Of a stretch of DNA of 64,000 nt, positions 54,145 to 64,000 are shown piece after piece. The number at the start of each line of letters is the position of its first letter. Position 1 is the first letter of the stretch. The stretch lies in assembly GCF_000381925.1 (NCBI RefSeq), contig NZ_KB907310.1, forward strand, positions 496,001 through 560,000. Direction: 5' to 3'. Made by a program: the position numbers and the translations under genes. This DNA comes from Nocardia sp. BMG111209. Lineage in GTDB: Bacteria; Actinomycetota; Actinomycetes; Mycobacteriales; Mycobacteriaceae. Under the pieces are notes generated by a model. That model did no database searches, was not told the DNA's origin, and saw only the letters and a list, made by a program, of their open reading frames with translations.

Positions 54145-55026
54145 ATGCCCGAATCCGTCGCCGCCGCACGTGGCCAGGCCGAACTGCTCGGTCCGGCCGA
54201 GGTCCGGGCACTGTCCGAGCGGTTCGGGGTGCGGCCGACCAAGCAGCTCGGCCAGAACTTCGTGCACGATGCCAACACCGTGCGCCGGATCGTGACCAGC
54301 GCGGGCGTCGGCCGCGACGACATCGTGCTGGAGGTGGGCCCCGGCCTGGGCTCGCTGACACTGGCCCTGCTGGACGTCGTCGACCGCGTGATCGCCGTCG
54401 AGATCGATCCGGTGCTGGCCGGGCACCTGCCGGGGACGGTCGGCGAGCGCGCCCCCGGACTCGCCGAGCGGCTGACGGTGGTGACGGCCGACGCGCTGCG
54501 GGTCCGCGCCGCGGACCTGCCCGCCGCCCCGACCGCGCTGGTGGCGAACCTGCCCTACAACGTGGCGGTGCCGGTACTGCTACACCTGCTGGCCGAATTG
54601 CCTTGCCTCGCAACGGCTCTGGTGATGGTACAGGCCGAGGTCGCGGATCGGTTGTCGGCGGCTCCCGGCTCCCGGATCTACGGCGTGCCGAGCGTGAAGG
54701 CCGGATTCTTCGGCACCGTGCGGCGCGCGGGAGCGGTCGGCCGCCAGGTGTTCTGGCCGGTCCCGCAGGTGGAATCGGGCCTGGTCCGCATCGACCGCTA
54801 TGCCACCGCGCCCTGGTCCCTGGAACCGGCCCACCGGCAGCGCGTCTTCGCCGTCGTCGACGCGGCTTTCGCCCAGCGCCGCAAGACATTACGCGCGGCA
54901 CTGGCAGGTTGGGCCGGTTCCCCGGCCGCCGCCGAACAGCGCCTCGTCGCCGCCGGGATCGACCCCACCGCCCGTGGCGAAACCCTAGACACCGCCGCCT
55001 TCGTCCGCCTCGCCGACACCACCTGA
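54145..55026 (+). CDS. ksgA: 16S rRNA dimethyladenosine transferase KsgA (RsmA)
   Basis: 293 residues. [18 protein letters not shown], the AdoMet loop [16 protein letters not shown], and catalytic motif NLPYNVAVP, then [18 protein letters not shown]. It dimethylates two adjacent adenines (A1518/A1519) near the 3' end of 16S rRNA during small-subunit maturation. The -10 box seven bases upstream supports ATG 54145. In M. tuberculosis the order is rpfB-ksgA-ispE; here two lipases and an SDR lie before it, and copper genes lie between it and ispE. Confidence 0.94.
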   Translation: MPESVAAARGQAELLGPAEVRALSERFGVRPTKQLGQNFVHDANTVRRIVTSAGVGRDDIVLEVGPGLGSLTLALLDVVDRVIAVEIDPVLAGHLPGTVGERAPGLAERLTVVTADALRVRAADLPAAPTALVANLPYNVAVPVLLHLLAELPCLATALVMVQAEVADRLSAAPGSRIYGVPSVKAGFFGTVRRAGAVGRQVFWPVPQVESGLVRIDRYATAPWSLEPAHRQRVFAVVDAAFAQRRKTLRAALAGWAGSPAAAEQRLVAAGIDPTARGETLDTAAFVRLADTT

Positions 55027-55136
55027 CCGGCTCGGCCGGCGCCCGAACAGCGCCGGGTCGCCGCGGGGATCGATCCCACCGCCCGTGGCGAAACTTTCGA
55101 CGCCGCCTTCGTCGCCTCGCCGACACCGCTCACCCG
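55027..55136 (+). repeat. ksgA: Degenerate duplicate of the ksgA 3' end
   Basis: Directly after the ksgA stop, a second version of the last ~110 bases appears: gcccgaacagcgccgggtcg, then cccaccgcccgtggcgaaac, then cgccttcgtc and cctcgccgacacc. It carries small deletions that break the frame, and no promoter or start, so it is a pseudo-copy of the KsgA C terminus. Confidence 0.75.
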
Positions 55137-55165
55137 GCCCCGATCGGTGCGGACGCACCATCGCC

Positions 55166-55394
55166 GGACCGACTTGCTACCGCCGGGCCTGTTCGGGGGG
55201 ATTGCTGGTGAGCTGTGCGGGTGCGCGTCGCTCGGCCGAGCCGGCACTGTTCGACCGGTCACGCCGGTGCTGGCCGGGCCGGACCGACTTGCTACCGCCG
55301 GGCCTGTTCGGGGGATTGCCGGTGAGCTGTGCGGGTGCGCGTCGCCGGGCCGAGCCGGCACTGTTCGACCGGTCACGCTGGTGTCGGCCGGGCC
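55166..55394. repeat. Two tandem ~115-bp repeats
   Basis: Unit 1 (55166-55280) and unit 2 (55281-55394) both begin ggaccgacttgctaccgccg and end ggtcacg(c/t)(c/t)ggtg..ggccgggcc, with only a few differences between them. No gene or transposase motif is seen. They fill the space between ksgA and the stop of copA. Each unit includes a partial inverted repeat near its end (ccggcac/gtgctgg). Confidence 0.8.
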
Positions 55395-55436
55395 GATATG
55401 TGTCGCTGGCCGGAGCCGGTCCTGTCCGCCGGTGGC

Positions 55437-57658
<2,222 letters not shown>

Positions 57659-57662
<4 letters not shown>

Positions 57663-57826
57663 GGCCGATGTCCTTCGTGGTCGTGTCCCGGGCTCGCCGG
57701 GGCGGTGGAATGCGTATCAGCAGTGGGCGAGGCGGGATCGCCGACGAAGCCGCCGAGGCCGAACGCCGCGGCGAAGACCATGATCAGCCCGCCGCCGAAA
57801 ACGGCGAGCCGCACCCGATCACTCAT
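57659..57826 (-). CDS. 55-residue membrane peptide of the copper operon
   Basis: ATG 57826 has a perfect GGAGG five bases upstream. One membrane helix ([20 protein letters not shown]) is followed by a short tail ending GHDHEGHRP, whose His residues could bind metal. The stop overlaps the copA start, so the two are translated together. Probably an accessory copper-handling or regulatory peptide; no named family was recognised. Confidence 0.75.
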
Positions 57827-57962
57827 CACCGCCTCCTTCGCTGTGGGCGAGCCGATGTGGCGATTCTGCCCGCGGCCGCCCCCGGTCGGTGGAGTCGCAC
57901 ACCGTGCTCGGTGTGCGAGACCGAGATTCCCACGTGGGGACGTTGTGCCGGCGCGTGACCGC

Positions 57963-58172
57963 TCACGCGTCCGCGAGCCGGTATCCGGCCTCGTCGACGG
58001 CGGCCAGCACGGCGGCACTGTCGATGGGGGCGGCGGATTCGACCTGGACCCGGCCGGTCTCGAGGTCGACGTCGACGCCGGTCACGCCGGGAATACCGGC
58101 GATCTCCCTGCGGACCGACGCCACGCAGTGGCCGCAGGTCATGCCGGTGACGGTGTAGGTGCTGGTGGCCAT
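57963..58172 (-). CDS. copZ: Copper chaperone CopZ-like HMA protein
   Basis: 69 residues, a single heavy-metal-associated domain: [20 protein letters not shown] with the Cu(I)-binding CxxC (CGHC), then [17 protein letters not shown] and [10 protein letters not shown]. It would carry Cu(I) to the N-terminal domain of CopA. ATG 58172 has GGAGGAG upstream. It is the first gene of the copper operon, 136 bp before the membrane peptide gene. Confidence 0.87.
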   Translation of the reverse strand: MATSTYTVTGMTCGHCVASVRREIAGIPGVTGVDVDLETGRVQVESAAPIDSAAVLAAVDEAGYRLADA

Positions 58173-58223
58173 GTCGATCTCCTCCGGATATACGGTACGG
58201 GGGTATGCGGGTACAACTCGAAA

Positions 58224-58240
58224 ATACCCCCCATGGGTAC
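58224..58240. promoter_or_regulatory. CsoR-like copper operator
   Basis: ATACCCCCCATGGGTAC is an inverted repeat (TACCC ... GGGTA) resembling the CsoR sites found before copZ-copA operons. It lies 52 bp upstream of the copZ start and 79 bp upstream of ispE, so it could control the copper operon. No csoR gene is in the window. Confidence 0.6.
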
Positions 58241-58304
58241 CCTCGTGCAAGCGGTCCCGTCGTGCGCGCGGGCAGGTGTGGCGGCGGGTGTCGGCCGCGC
58301 CAAC

Positions 58305-58310
58305 TACCCT
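58305..58310 (+). promoter_or_regulatory. -10 box of leaderless ispE
   Basis: TACCCT fits TANNNT and ends eight bases before GTG 58319. It gives ispE its own promoter next to the copper operon. Confidence 0.55.
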
Positions 58311-58318
58311 TATGGCTC

Positions 58319-59248
58319 GTGCTTTCCGTTGTCCCCGGTCCCGTGGTGGTACGAGCCCCCTCGAAGGTGAATCTCCACCTCGGCGTGGGCGAACTACGCC
58401 CGGACGGGTATCACGACCTGACCACGGTCTTCCAGGCATTGTCGCTGAGCGACGATGTGTCGGTCGCACCGGCCGCCGCGCTGTCGGTGAAGGTGGCCGG
58501 GGAGGGCGCCGCCGAGGTGCCGACGGATCGCGGGAATCTGGCCTGGCAGGCGGCCGTCCGCATGGCCCACCTGGCCGGTCGCGCGCCGCTGGTGGAGATC
58601 ACCATCCGCAAGGGCATCCCGGTCGCCGGCGGGATGGCCGGCGGCAGCGCCGACGCCGCCGCCGTGCTGGTGGGCCTGAACGAGCTCTGGGATCTGGGCC
58701 TGCCCCGCGACGAACTGGCCGAGGTCGCCGCGCGACTCGGCAGCGATGTGCCGTTCGCGCTGTACGGCGGCACCGCGCTCGGCCGCGGCCGCGGTGAGCA
58801 ACTGCTTCCGGTGTTGTCGCGCAACACTTTCCACTGGGTACTCGCGCTGGCCAAGGGTGGCCTGTCCACTCCGGTGGTATTCGGGGAACTGGACCGATTA
58901 CGAGAGCAGGGCGAACCGCCGGAACTCGGGGAGCCACAGGCGTTGTTACAGGCGCTGGCCTCCGGGGATCCCGCGCAGCTGGCCCCGCTGCTCGGCAACG
59001 ACCTGCAATCGGCGGCCCTCTCACTGAAGCCCGAGCTGCGCCGCACCCTCCGCGCCGGTGTCACCGCTGGGGCCCTGGCCGGGCTGGTCTCGGGATCCGG
59101 CCCGACCTGCGCCTTCCTCTGCGAGAGCGAGGAGGCCGCGGTATCCGTCGCCGCCGAACTGGCCGGCGCCGGCGTGTGCCGCAGTGTCCGCACCGCCGAC
59201 GGCCCGGTTCCCGGCGCCCGCGTCATCGACAACGCGCACCGCCGCTGA
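58319..59248 (+). CDS. ispE: 4-diphosphocytidyl-2-C-methyl-D-erythritol kinase
   Basis: 309 residues, GHMP kinase fold. [20 protein letters not shown] at the start, ATP loop [17 protein letters not shown], and C-terminal [14 protein letters not shown]. It phosphorylates CDP-methylerythritol in the non-mevalonate isoprenoid pathway. Start GTG 58319 is chosen from the -10 box eight bases upstream. Upstream in-frame residues run into the copper operator and are not plausible. It diverges from copZ. Confidence 0.93.
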   Translation: MLSVVPGPVVVRAPSKVNLHLGVGELRPDGYHDLTTVFQALSLSDDVSVAPAAALSVKVAGEGAAEVPTDRGNLAWQAAVRMAHLAGRAPLVEITIRKGIPVAGGMAGGSADAAAVLVGLNELWDLGLPRDELAEVAARLGSDVPFALYGGTALGRGRGEQLLPVLSRNTFHWVLALAKGGLSTPVVFGELDRLREQGEPPELGEPQALLQALASGDPAQLAPLLGNDLQSAALSLKPELRRTLRAGVTAGALAGLVSGSGPTCAFLCESEEAAVSVAAELAGAGVCRSVRTADGPVPGARVIDNAHRR

Positions 59249-59398
59249 ACCCCGCGCGGCACCCCGCGCGACCGGGCCACCACCGGTTTCGTGAGAGCAT
59301 GGGTAGTTCCCGCCCGGCGAGAGCGCCCGGCCGCGACAGGCCGATCGGCGCGCGGACCGGAGCGTATCGAGCACAAGAGAGGCGGCAGACGGCGCGTT

Positions 59399-61198
59399 AT
59401 GGCGAACCTGGTCAATCTGGAACAGGTACACAAGAGCTTCGGTATCACGCCGCTGCTGGACGACGTCTCGCTCGGTGTGCAGGAGGGGGAGCGAATCGGC
59501 GTCGTAGGCCTCAACGGTGGCGGTAAGACCACCCTGCTCGAGGTGCTGACCGGGATCGAACAACCCGATTCCGGCCGGGTGAGCCGCCGCGGTGGCCTCC
59601 GGATGGCGGTGGTCACCCAGCGTGGTGTGCTGCCCGAGGGCGCCATGGTCGGCGAGGTGGTCCTCGCGGGCCTGGCCGCGGATCGGCACGCCGGCGAAGC
59701 GCTCACCCCCGACGTCGCCGAGCACGAGTGGGCCGCGAACCCCCGCATCCGCGGCGTGCTGGAAGGAATCGGCATAGCCGGACTGGGCATGGACACGCCG
59801 GTCGCCAACCTCTCCGGCGGTGAGCGCCGCCGAGTGGCGCTGGCCGCGGCCCTGGTCCGAGACCTGGACCTGCTGGTCCTGGACGAGCCCACGAACCATC
59901 TGGACGTCGAAGGCGTGCAATGGCTGGCCGCCCATCTGCTGTCGCGCCGCAGCGCACTGGTGGTGGTCACCCACGATCGCTGGTTCCTCGACACCGTCGC
60001 CACCCGCACCTGGGAGGTGGTCGGCGGCGCGGTCGAGAGTTACGAGGGCGGCTACAACGACTGGATCTTCGCGCGCGCCGAACGGTCCCGCCAGGCCGAC
60101 GCCACCGAGGCCCGCCGCCGCAACCTGGCCCGCAAGGAACTGGCCTGGCTGCGCCGCGGCCCGCAGGCCCGCACCTCGAAACCGCGCTACCGCGTCGAGG
60201 CCGCCGAGGCCCTGATCGCCGACGTCCCGGAGCCACGCGACAGCGTGTCCCTGGCCTCGTTCGCCCGCAAACGCCTGGGCCGCGTAGTGGTCGAACTGGA
60301 AGATGTCACCCTCGAAACCCCCGACCACCGGGAGTTGGTCCGCGATCTCACCTGGCGCCTGGCCCCCGGCGAACGCGTAGGCCTGGTCGGCGTGAACGGT
60401 TCCGGCAAGACCACCCTGCTACGCGCACTGGCCGGTGACGCAAACCCGGCTGCGGGCAAACGAATCCAGGGCCAAACGGTCCGAATCGGCTGGCTGCGCC
60501 AGGAACTCGACGATCTTCCCACCGATATGCGTGTGCTGCAAGCGGTCTCGGACGTCGCCGAGCGAATGATGCTGGGCGACCGGGAGATCAGCGCCGGCCA
60601 ACTGGCCGAGCGCCTGGGCTTCACCCCCGCCAAACAGCGCACCCCAGTAGGCGACCTGTCCGGCGGCGAGCGCCGCCGCCTCCAACTGACCCGAATCCTG
60701 ATGGCCGAGCCGAACGTCCTGCTACTGGACGAACCCACCAACGACCTGGACATAGACACCCTGCAACAACTGGAGGATCTGCTCGACGGCTGGCCCGGCA
60801 CCCTGGTGGTGATCAGCCACGACCGCTACCTGATCGAGCGCATCTGCGACTCCACCTGGGCCCTGTTCGGCGACGGCAACCTCACCAACCTCCCCGGCGG
60901 CATAGCGGAATACCTGCGCAAACGAGCCACCCAGGCCGAGCCCACCCGCCGCCCCACCCCCGAGCCAAACACCACCACAGACTCCGCCACCTACCGAGCC
61001 GCCCGCAAAGAACTCACCAAACTGGAACGCGCCCTGGAGAAGTTGACCGAACGCGAAGGAAAACTGCACGCCGCCCTGGCAGAAGCAGTAACCGCCCCAG
61101 ACAAGTTGATCACCCTGGGCACCGAACTGAAACAGGTCCAAGCGGAAAAGGAATCCACAGAAGAACGCTGGCTGGAACTGGCCGAACAAGTAGGTTGA
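59399..61198 (+). CDS. ABC-F ATPase, Uup-like
   Basis: 599 residues. Two ABC domains: VVGLNGGGKTTLLEVLTG, NLSGGERRRVALAAALVRD, LVLDEPTNHLD; then VNGSGKTTLLRALAG, DLSGGERRRLQLTRIL, LLLDEPTNDLD. The C-terminal region (about 530-599) is a charged coiled coil (YRAARKELTKLERALEKLTE) as in Uup. Housekeeping ABC-F proteins of this kind act on ribosomes or structured nucleic acids; resistance is not implied. ATG 59399; a GAGAGG purine run is rather far upstream. It follows ispE by 150 bp. Confidence 0.88.
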   Translation: MANLVNLEQVHKSFGITPLLDDVSLGVQEGERIGVVGLNGGGKTTLLEVLTGIEQPDSGRVSRRGGLRMAVVTQRGVLPEGAMVGEVVLAGLAADRHAGEALTPDVAEHEWAANPRIRGVLEGIGIAGLGMDTPVANLSGGERRRVALAAALVRDLDLLVLDEPTNHLDVEGVQWLAAHLLSRRSALVVVTHDRWFLDTVATRTWEVVGGAVESYEGGYNDWIFARAERSRQADATEARRRNLARKELAWLRRGPQARTSKPRYRVEAAEALIADVPEPRDSVSLASFARKRLGRVVVELEDVTLETPDHRELVRDLTWRLAPGERVGLVGVNGSGKTTLLRALAGDANPAAGKRIQGQTVRIGWLRQELDDLPTDMRVLQAVSDVAERMMLGDREISAGQLAERLGFTPAKQRTPVGDLSGGERRRLQLTRILMAEPNVLLLDEPTNDLDIDTLQQLEDLLDGWPGTLVVISHDRYLIERICDSTWALFGDGNLTNLPGGIAEYLRKRATQAEPTRRPTPEPNTTTDSATYRAARKELTKLERALEKLTEREGKLHAALAEAVTAPDKLITLGTELKQVQAEKESTEERWLELAEQVG

Positions 61199-61709
61199 CA
61201 CGTCCCGGCCCACCGGCCCCAGTCACCGATCCGCGGCGTAACGCTGGTGTTCGCTGCCCGCCTCGGTCACTGATCCGCAGCTGAACACGCCTGGTCGTGG
61301 CCCGGCTAACCCCGCCCCGGTCACCAATTCGCAGGTGTAGCACTCCTGTTCCCGGCCGGGCTCGACCTGGTCACCGATCCGCAGGCTGAGTACGCCTGTT
61401 TGTGCCCCCGCACACCCCGGTCCCGGTCACCAATACGCAGGCGTAACACTCCTGTTCGCGGCCCGGCCCGATCCTGGACTGACGGAGGCGGGGGAGCGAA
61501 GCGGAGGAGCCGGAGGAGGGAAGGATCGGGCCCGGAGGGCCGCGAACCCGCCGGAGCGAAGCGGAGGCCAAAAACACAGCCTGTCACCACCAAGCAGGCC
61601 CAACACCGCGTCCCCAGCCACAGCCCAACCCGCCCCTACACCCCAGCGCCGGTGAGCGATACAAAAACCGACCAGCACCGCCCGCGAACCCGCCAACACA
61701 ACCGCGAAA
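61199..61709. repeat. Repeat-rich non-coding spacer (five ~45-56 bp units)
   Basis: Units starting ggtcacc(g/a)atccgcagg recur at about 61220, 61265, 61319, 61369 and 61425, with a shared centre like gtaacactcctgttcg and ending ggcccggc. A second element, gagcgaagcggagg, occurs twice (about 61491 and 61555). After 61580 the sequence is C/A-rich and featureless. No gene is supported across the 511 bases. Confidence 0.65.
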
Positions 61710-62522
61710 CTACGGTACCGGCAGACACCGCCGCACGAAATCCCTACCGAAGGTCGTAAGGATGACACTCCGATACCTCACCTTGGTCCCGAAACCATTC
61801 TGCTGCAACACCTTCCGAACCTCCGGCTGAGACTCCAGCAACTGGTACCGAGTCGGATCATCCAAAGGATCCGGCGCCACAGTGATCAGCCCCAACCGAC
61901 CGAGATTGGTGAGATAAGGATCAACCCGCTCAGGCTGCGACAACGCCGCATCAACGCCGATCAGGGTAAATCCGAACTCCCCCCGCGACATCCCGCCCCG
62001 CAGCGGCCGCCGCGTACGAATATCCAACGACGGCTGAGCCCCGTCCAGGTACAACAACCGCAATACCCGAGCCTCATCCGGCGTGAGTTCCGTGAGCATC
62101 CGCGCATACGCCGGATGCTCCTCGTCCGGATCCGTATCCACCCGAGCCGAAAGCCGCAACAGCTCAGCCCCCTGCTGCCGCAACGTCGGCGCCTCCGGCA
62201 ATGCCGCACGATGCGGTGCAATAGACACCCCCAACGCCCGCCGCACCGAATCCCGCAGCTGCTCACCGGCTTCCGACAGCACCTCACGCGGCGGCTGCCC
62301 AGCGATACTGCCGCGCAACACAGTTCCGGTAACTCCCAACGCGGTCCCGACACCCCACCCAGCCGCCTCGGTCACCGCCGACACCGCCACCTGCACGATG
62401 CCCGCAGCAGCCCGCACCGGATTTCCGGTTGCGGGAGAACGACTCTCGGTGCGTCGAGCGGGAGTCCGAGCAGGCCCGGCCACCTCGGCCGGTTCCCCGG
62501 AATCCGCCTCGGTCACGGCCAT
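61710..62522 (-). CDS. DUF4393 (Abi-alpha-like) protein
   Basis: 270 residues. A Thr/Arg/Pro-rich N terminus, then hydrophobic helices (AAAGIVQVAVSAVTEAAGWG), a long helical middle (LLRLSARVDTDPDEEHPAYA; LTPDEARVLRLLYLDG), and a C-terminal VRYRSVILTTFGRDFVRRCL, which is the pattern of the DUF4393/Abi-alpha family. Some members have been linked to phage abortive infection, but most are unstudied. ATG 62522 has AGGAG seven bases upstream, within the end of the DUF445 gene, and overlaps it by 10 bases. Confidence 0.7.
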   Translation of the reverse strand: MAVTEADSGEPAEVAGPARTPARRTESRSPATGNPVRAAAGIVQVAVSAVTEAAGWGVGTALGVTGTVLRGSIAGQPPREVLSEAGEQLRDSVRRALGVSIAPHRAALPEAPTLRQQGAELLRLSARVDTDPDEEHPAYARMLTELTPDEARVLRLLYLDGAQPSLDIRTRRPLRGGMSRGEFGFTLIGVDAALSQPERVDPYLTNLGRLGLITVAPDPLDDPTRYQLLESQPEVRKVLQQNGFGTKVRYRSVILTTFGRDFVRRCLPVP

Positions 62523-63832
62523 GGCGCCACTCCTGTTCCGAAGATCAGGATATGAGCGTAACCGGCCATCAGCCCGAGCACACCGCCATGGACGAACAAG
62601 AGCCACTCGTCCTGTTTGATCGCCGACCGCAGCATCTCCACGAAGTCCGGCGGGGACAACGCCGCCATCTGCCGCGCGATGAACTGACTGACCTGAACAC
62701 TCTGCCGAGCGTTGAACGCCGGATCGGCAAACGCCACCGGCGCCAGATTCTTCGCCCGGTCGGCGAAACTGTTCTGCAGAGTCTCGTACTCCCGGTTACC
62801 GAGCATCAGCCGCAGCGGCCCGCGCGCGATGCCCAGCGCCCGATCGGTGGCCGGCCGCAGCGTATCCTCCAGAATCTGCATGGTGCGATCCGACCGCGGC
62901 CCCTCCAGCAGTTCGGTACCCACATTGGCAATGGTGACGATCTGCGTAGCCACCAGTTCCGCGTACCCCTCGGTGATCTCCGGCTGCCGCTTGATCAACA
63001 GACCCTGCCGCCACGGGCACCACCACTTCGGATAGGCCGGCGCGAAGATCAGATTGAGCCCGAACCAGTTGACCACCCAGCCGATGATCACCCCGCCGAT
63101 CGGCAGCACCACCAGCGCCGACCACCCGGTCAGATGCAGCACCAGCACCAGCAGCAGACCCATCGGCGCACCGAAGTAGAAGCCGAAGTTCTGCATGAAC
63201 CGCAGTTCCTTCGCACCCAGCACCTGGAACACCGTGTTCACCATCTGCGGCCGGGACTGGAAGTACCGGATCACCATCTGCTTGACATCGAGCAACTGCT
63301 CGATATTGCTGCCGAGTTCCACGGTGAGCTCGCGCAATACGTCGGGCAGTTGCTGACGGACCCGCTCGTGCACCATCTCCCGCACCGGCGAGGGCAGGTT
63401 GTACCAGAGCTGCGGATGTTCCCGGCGGGCGATCTCCTCGACGATGTCGCGGATCTGCTCCTGCGCGATTTCCGTCAGATGTTCGGCCAGCGCGTCCGGT
63501 TCGAGTTCCCGGTAGAAGTCGGCGACGCTGCCCAGTTTCGACAGGCCCTTGTCGACCGCGATCGACGCCATCTTGTCCGCGCGCGACGGTACGATGCCCT
63601 GCCAGCCGATCCGGCCGTCGTACTGCAACAGCGGCAGTACCTGGATTCGTTTGGGCAGAAACGGGAACAACGATCGAAGACCGAGCAACTTGACGCCGTG
63701 GAAGTGCAGCGGCCGGAACAACATCAGCACACCGGTCCAGTTGGTGATGTAGCCGATGATCCCGGTGAACAACGGGATGGTGATCAACTCCAGCCACCAG
63801 GTCGGGTGGATATGAAAAACATTGTCCAGCAC
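62513..63832 (-). CDS. DUF445 (YheB-like) membrane protein
   Basis: 439 residues. An N-terminal membrane helix with the family motif FTGIIGYITNWTGVLMLFRP, a long helical soluble domain with amphipathic segments (HLTEIAQEQIRDIVEEIARR), a second membrane hairpin in the middle (GLLLVLVLHLTGWSALVVLP, VVNWFGLNLIFAP), and a last helix near the C terminus. DUF445 proteins are membrane proteins of unknown role. GTG 63832 has AGGAGG five bases upstream. The Abi-alpha-like gene overlaps its 3' end, so the two are coupled. Confidence 0.82.
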   Translation of the reverse strand: MLDNVFHIHPTWWLELITIPLFTGIIGYITNWTGVLMLFRPLHFHGVKLLGLRSLFPFLPKRIQVLPLLQYDGRIGWQGIVPSRADKMASIAVDKGLSKLGSVADFYRELEPDALAEHLTEIAQEQIRDIVEEIARREHPQLWYNLPSPVREMVHERVRQQLPDVLRELTVELGSNIEQLLDVKQMVIRYFQSRPQMVNTVFQVLGAKELRFMQNFGFYFGAPMGLLLVLVLHLTGWSALVVLPIGGVIIGWVVNWFGLNLIFAPAYPKWWCPWRQGLLIKRQPEITEGYAELVATQIVTIANVGTELLEGPRSDRTMQILEDTLRPATDRALGIARGPLRLMLGNREYETLQNSFADRAKNLAPVAFADPAFNARQSVQVSQFIARQMAALSPPDFVEMLRSAIKQDEWLLFVHGGVLGLMAGYAHILIFGTGVAPWP

Positions 63833-64000
63833 GACACCCTCCTGCCCGACCAACCGGTAACCCGCCGCCGCCACCGGCACCTCAACGTACCCGCCGGGAA
63901 GCTGGACCTTACTGTGAACCGGGCCGATAGGTCCACTTCCGCGCTGCCAGCGTGTGGCGCGGGCACAGTGGCGGATCCGCGCACGCGGAGTGGGAGACTT
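63833..64000. other. Upstream region of the DUF445 gene, right edge
   Basis: 168 bases. It should hold the promoter of the DUF445/DUF4393 pair. No complete gene or clear hairpin was seen. Confidence 0.4.

Noticed and set aside
61220..61478. Possible CRISPR array
   Set aside because: The repeat units differ from one another and there are no uniform spacers or cas genes nearby.

Overview
The window looks like the chromosome of a mycolic-acid actinobacterium, most likely a Nocardia. The reasons are high GC, a mycolyltransferase, a PapA-type acyltransferase, MgtA, RpfB and protein O-mannosyltransferase, and gene order shared with Mycobacterium tuberculosis (arcA/pmt/rsmI, metG-tatD-rpfB-ksgA-ispE, and the Rv1354c/Rv1355c pair). 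No CRISPR array, insertion sequence or integrase was seen.

1-7.1 kb: the start of a GpgS-type glycosyltransferase, a GT39 membrane glycosyltransferase, a DHA2 exporter and a PapA-like acyltransferase form one overlapping leftward operon. A secreted mycolyltransferase diverges from it. Together they suggest a glycolipid assembly and export locus. The exporter carries about 200 extra residues, including seven tandem 9-residue repeats.

7.2-14.3 kb: an accessory module. Leftward genes encode a DUF1707 membrane protein, a SEFIR protein, a TPR membrane protein, a small membrane protein and a lipoprotein. A HTH/NB-ARC/TPR (STAND) regulator diverges from them. The membrane protein and the SEFIR protein share a homologous C-terminal domain. 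This is the strongest candidate for an undescribed signalling or defence system. A 41-residue zinc-ribbon gene lies just beyond.

14.4-23.6 kb: an ABC-F gene behind a leaderless 9-codon ORF and several hairpins, a LAL-type LuxR regulator, an SRPBCC/hydrolase pair, a secreted hydrolase, a DUF1206 membrane protein and a perfect 46-bp palindrome between convergent genes.

23.7-31.5 kb: three GAF-ANTAR genes, the middle one frameshifted by a single base, and a histidine-kinase remnant. Next come a TetR/SDR divergon with two matching operators, two lower-GC genes (pentapeptide-repeat and membrane protein) and tRNA-Ala(CGC).

31.5-42.7 kb: family 5 uracil-DNA glycosylase, two GyrI-like proteins, a GNAT/E1-nitroreductase/GGDEF-EAL cluster, mgtA, an SDR, a small membrane protein, and rsmI with an N-terminal extension of 17 tandem pentapeptides.

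42.8-64 kb: pmt, a GntR regulator, arcA, soxR with a sox box, metG, tatD, rpfB, an SDR, two tandem secreted lipases, ksgA, a copper operon lying between ksgA and ispE, ispE, a Uup-like ABC-F, a repeat-rich spacer, and an Abi-alpha-like plus DUF445 pair. Many genes lack a Shine-Dalgarno and instead show a TANNNT -10 box 6-8 bases before the start codon, which points to leaderless transcription.
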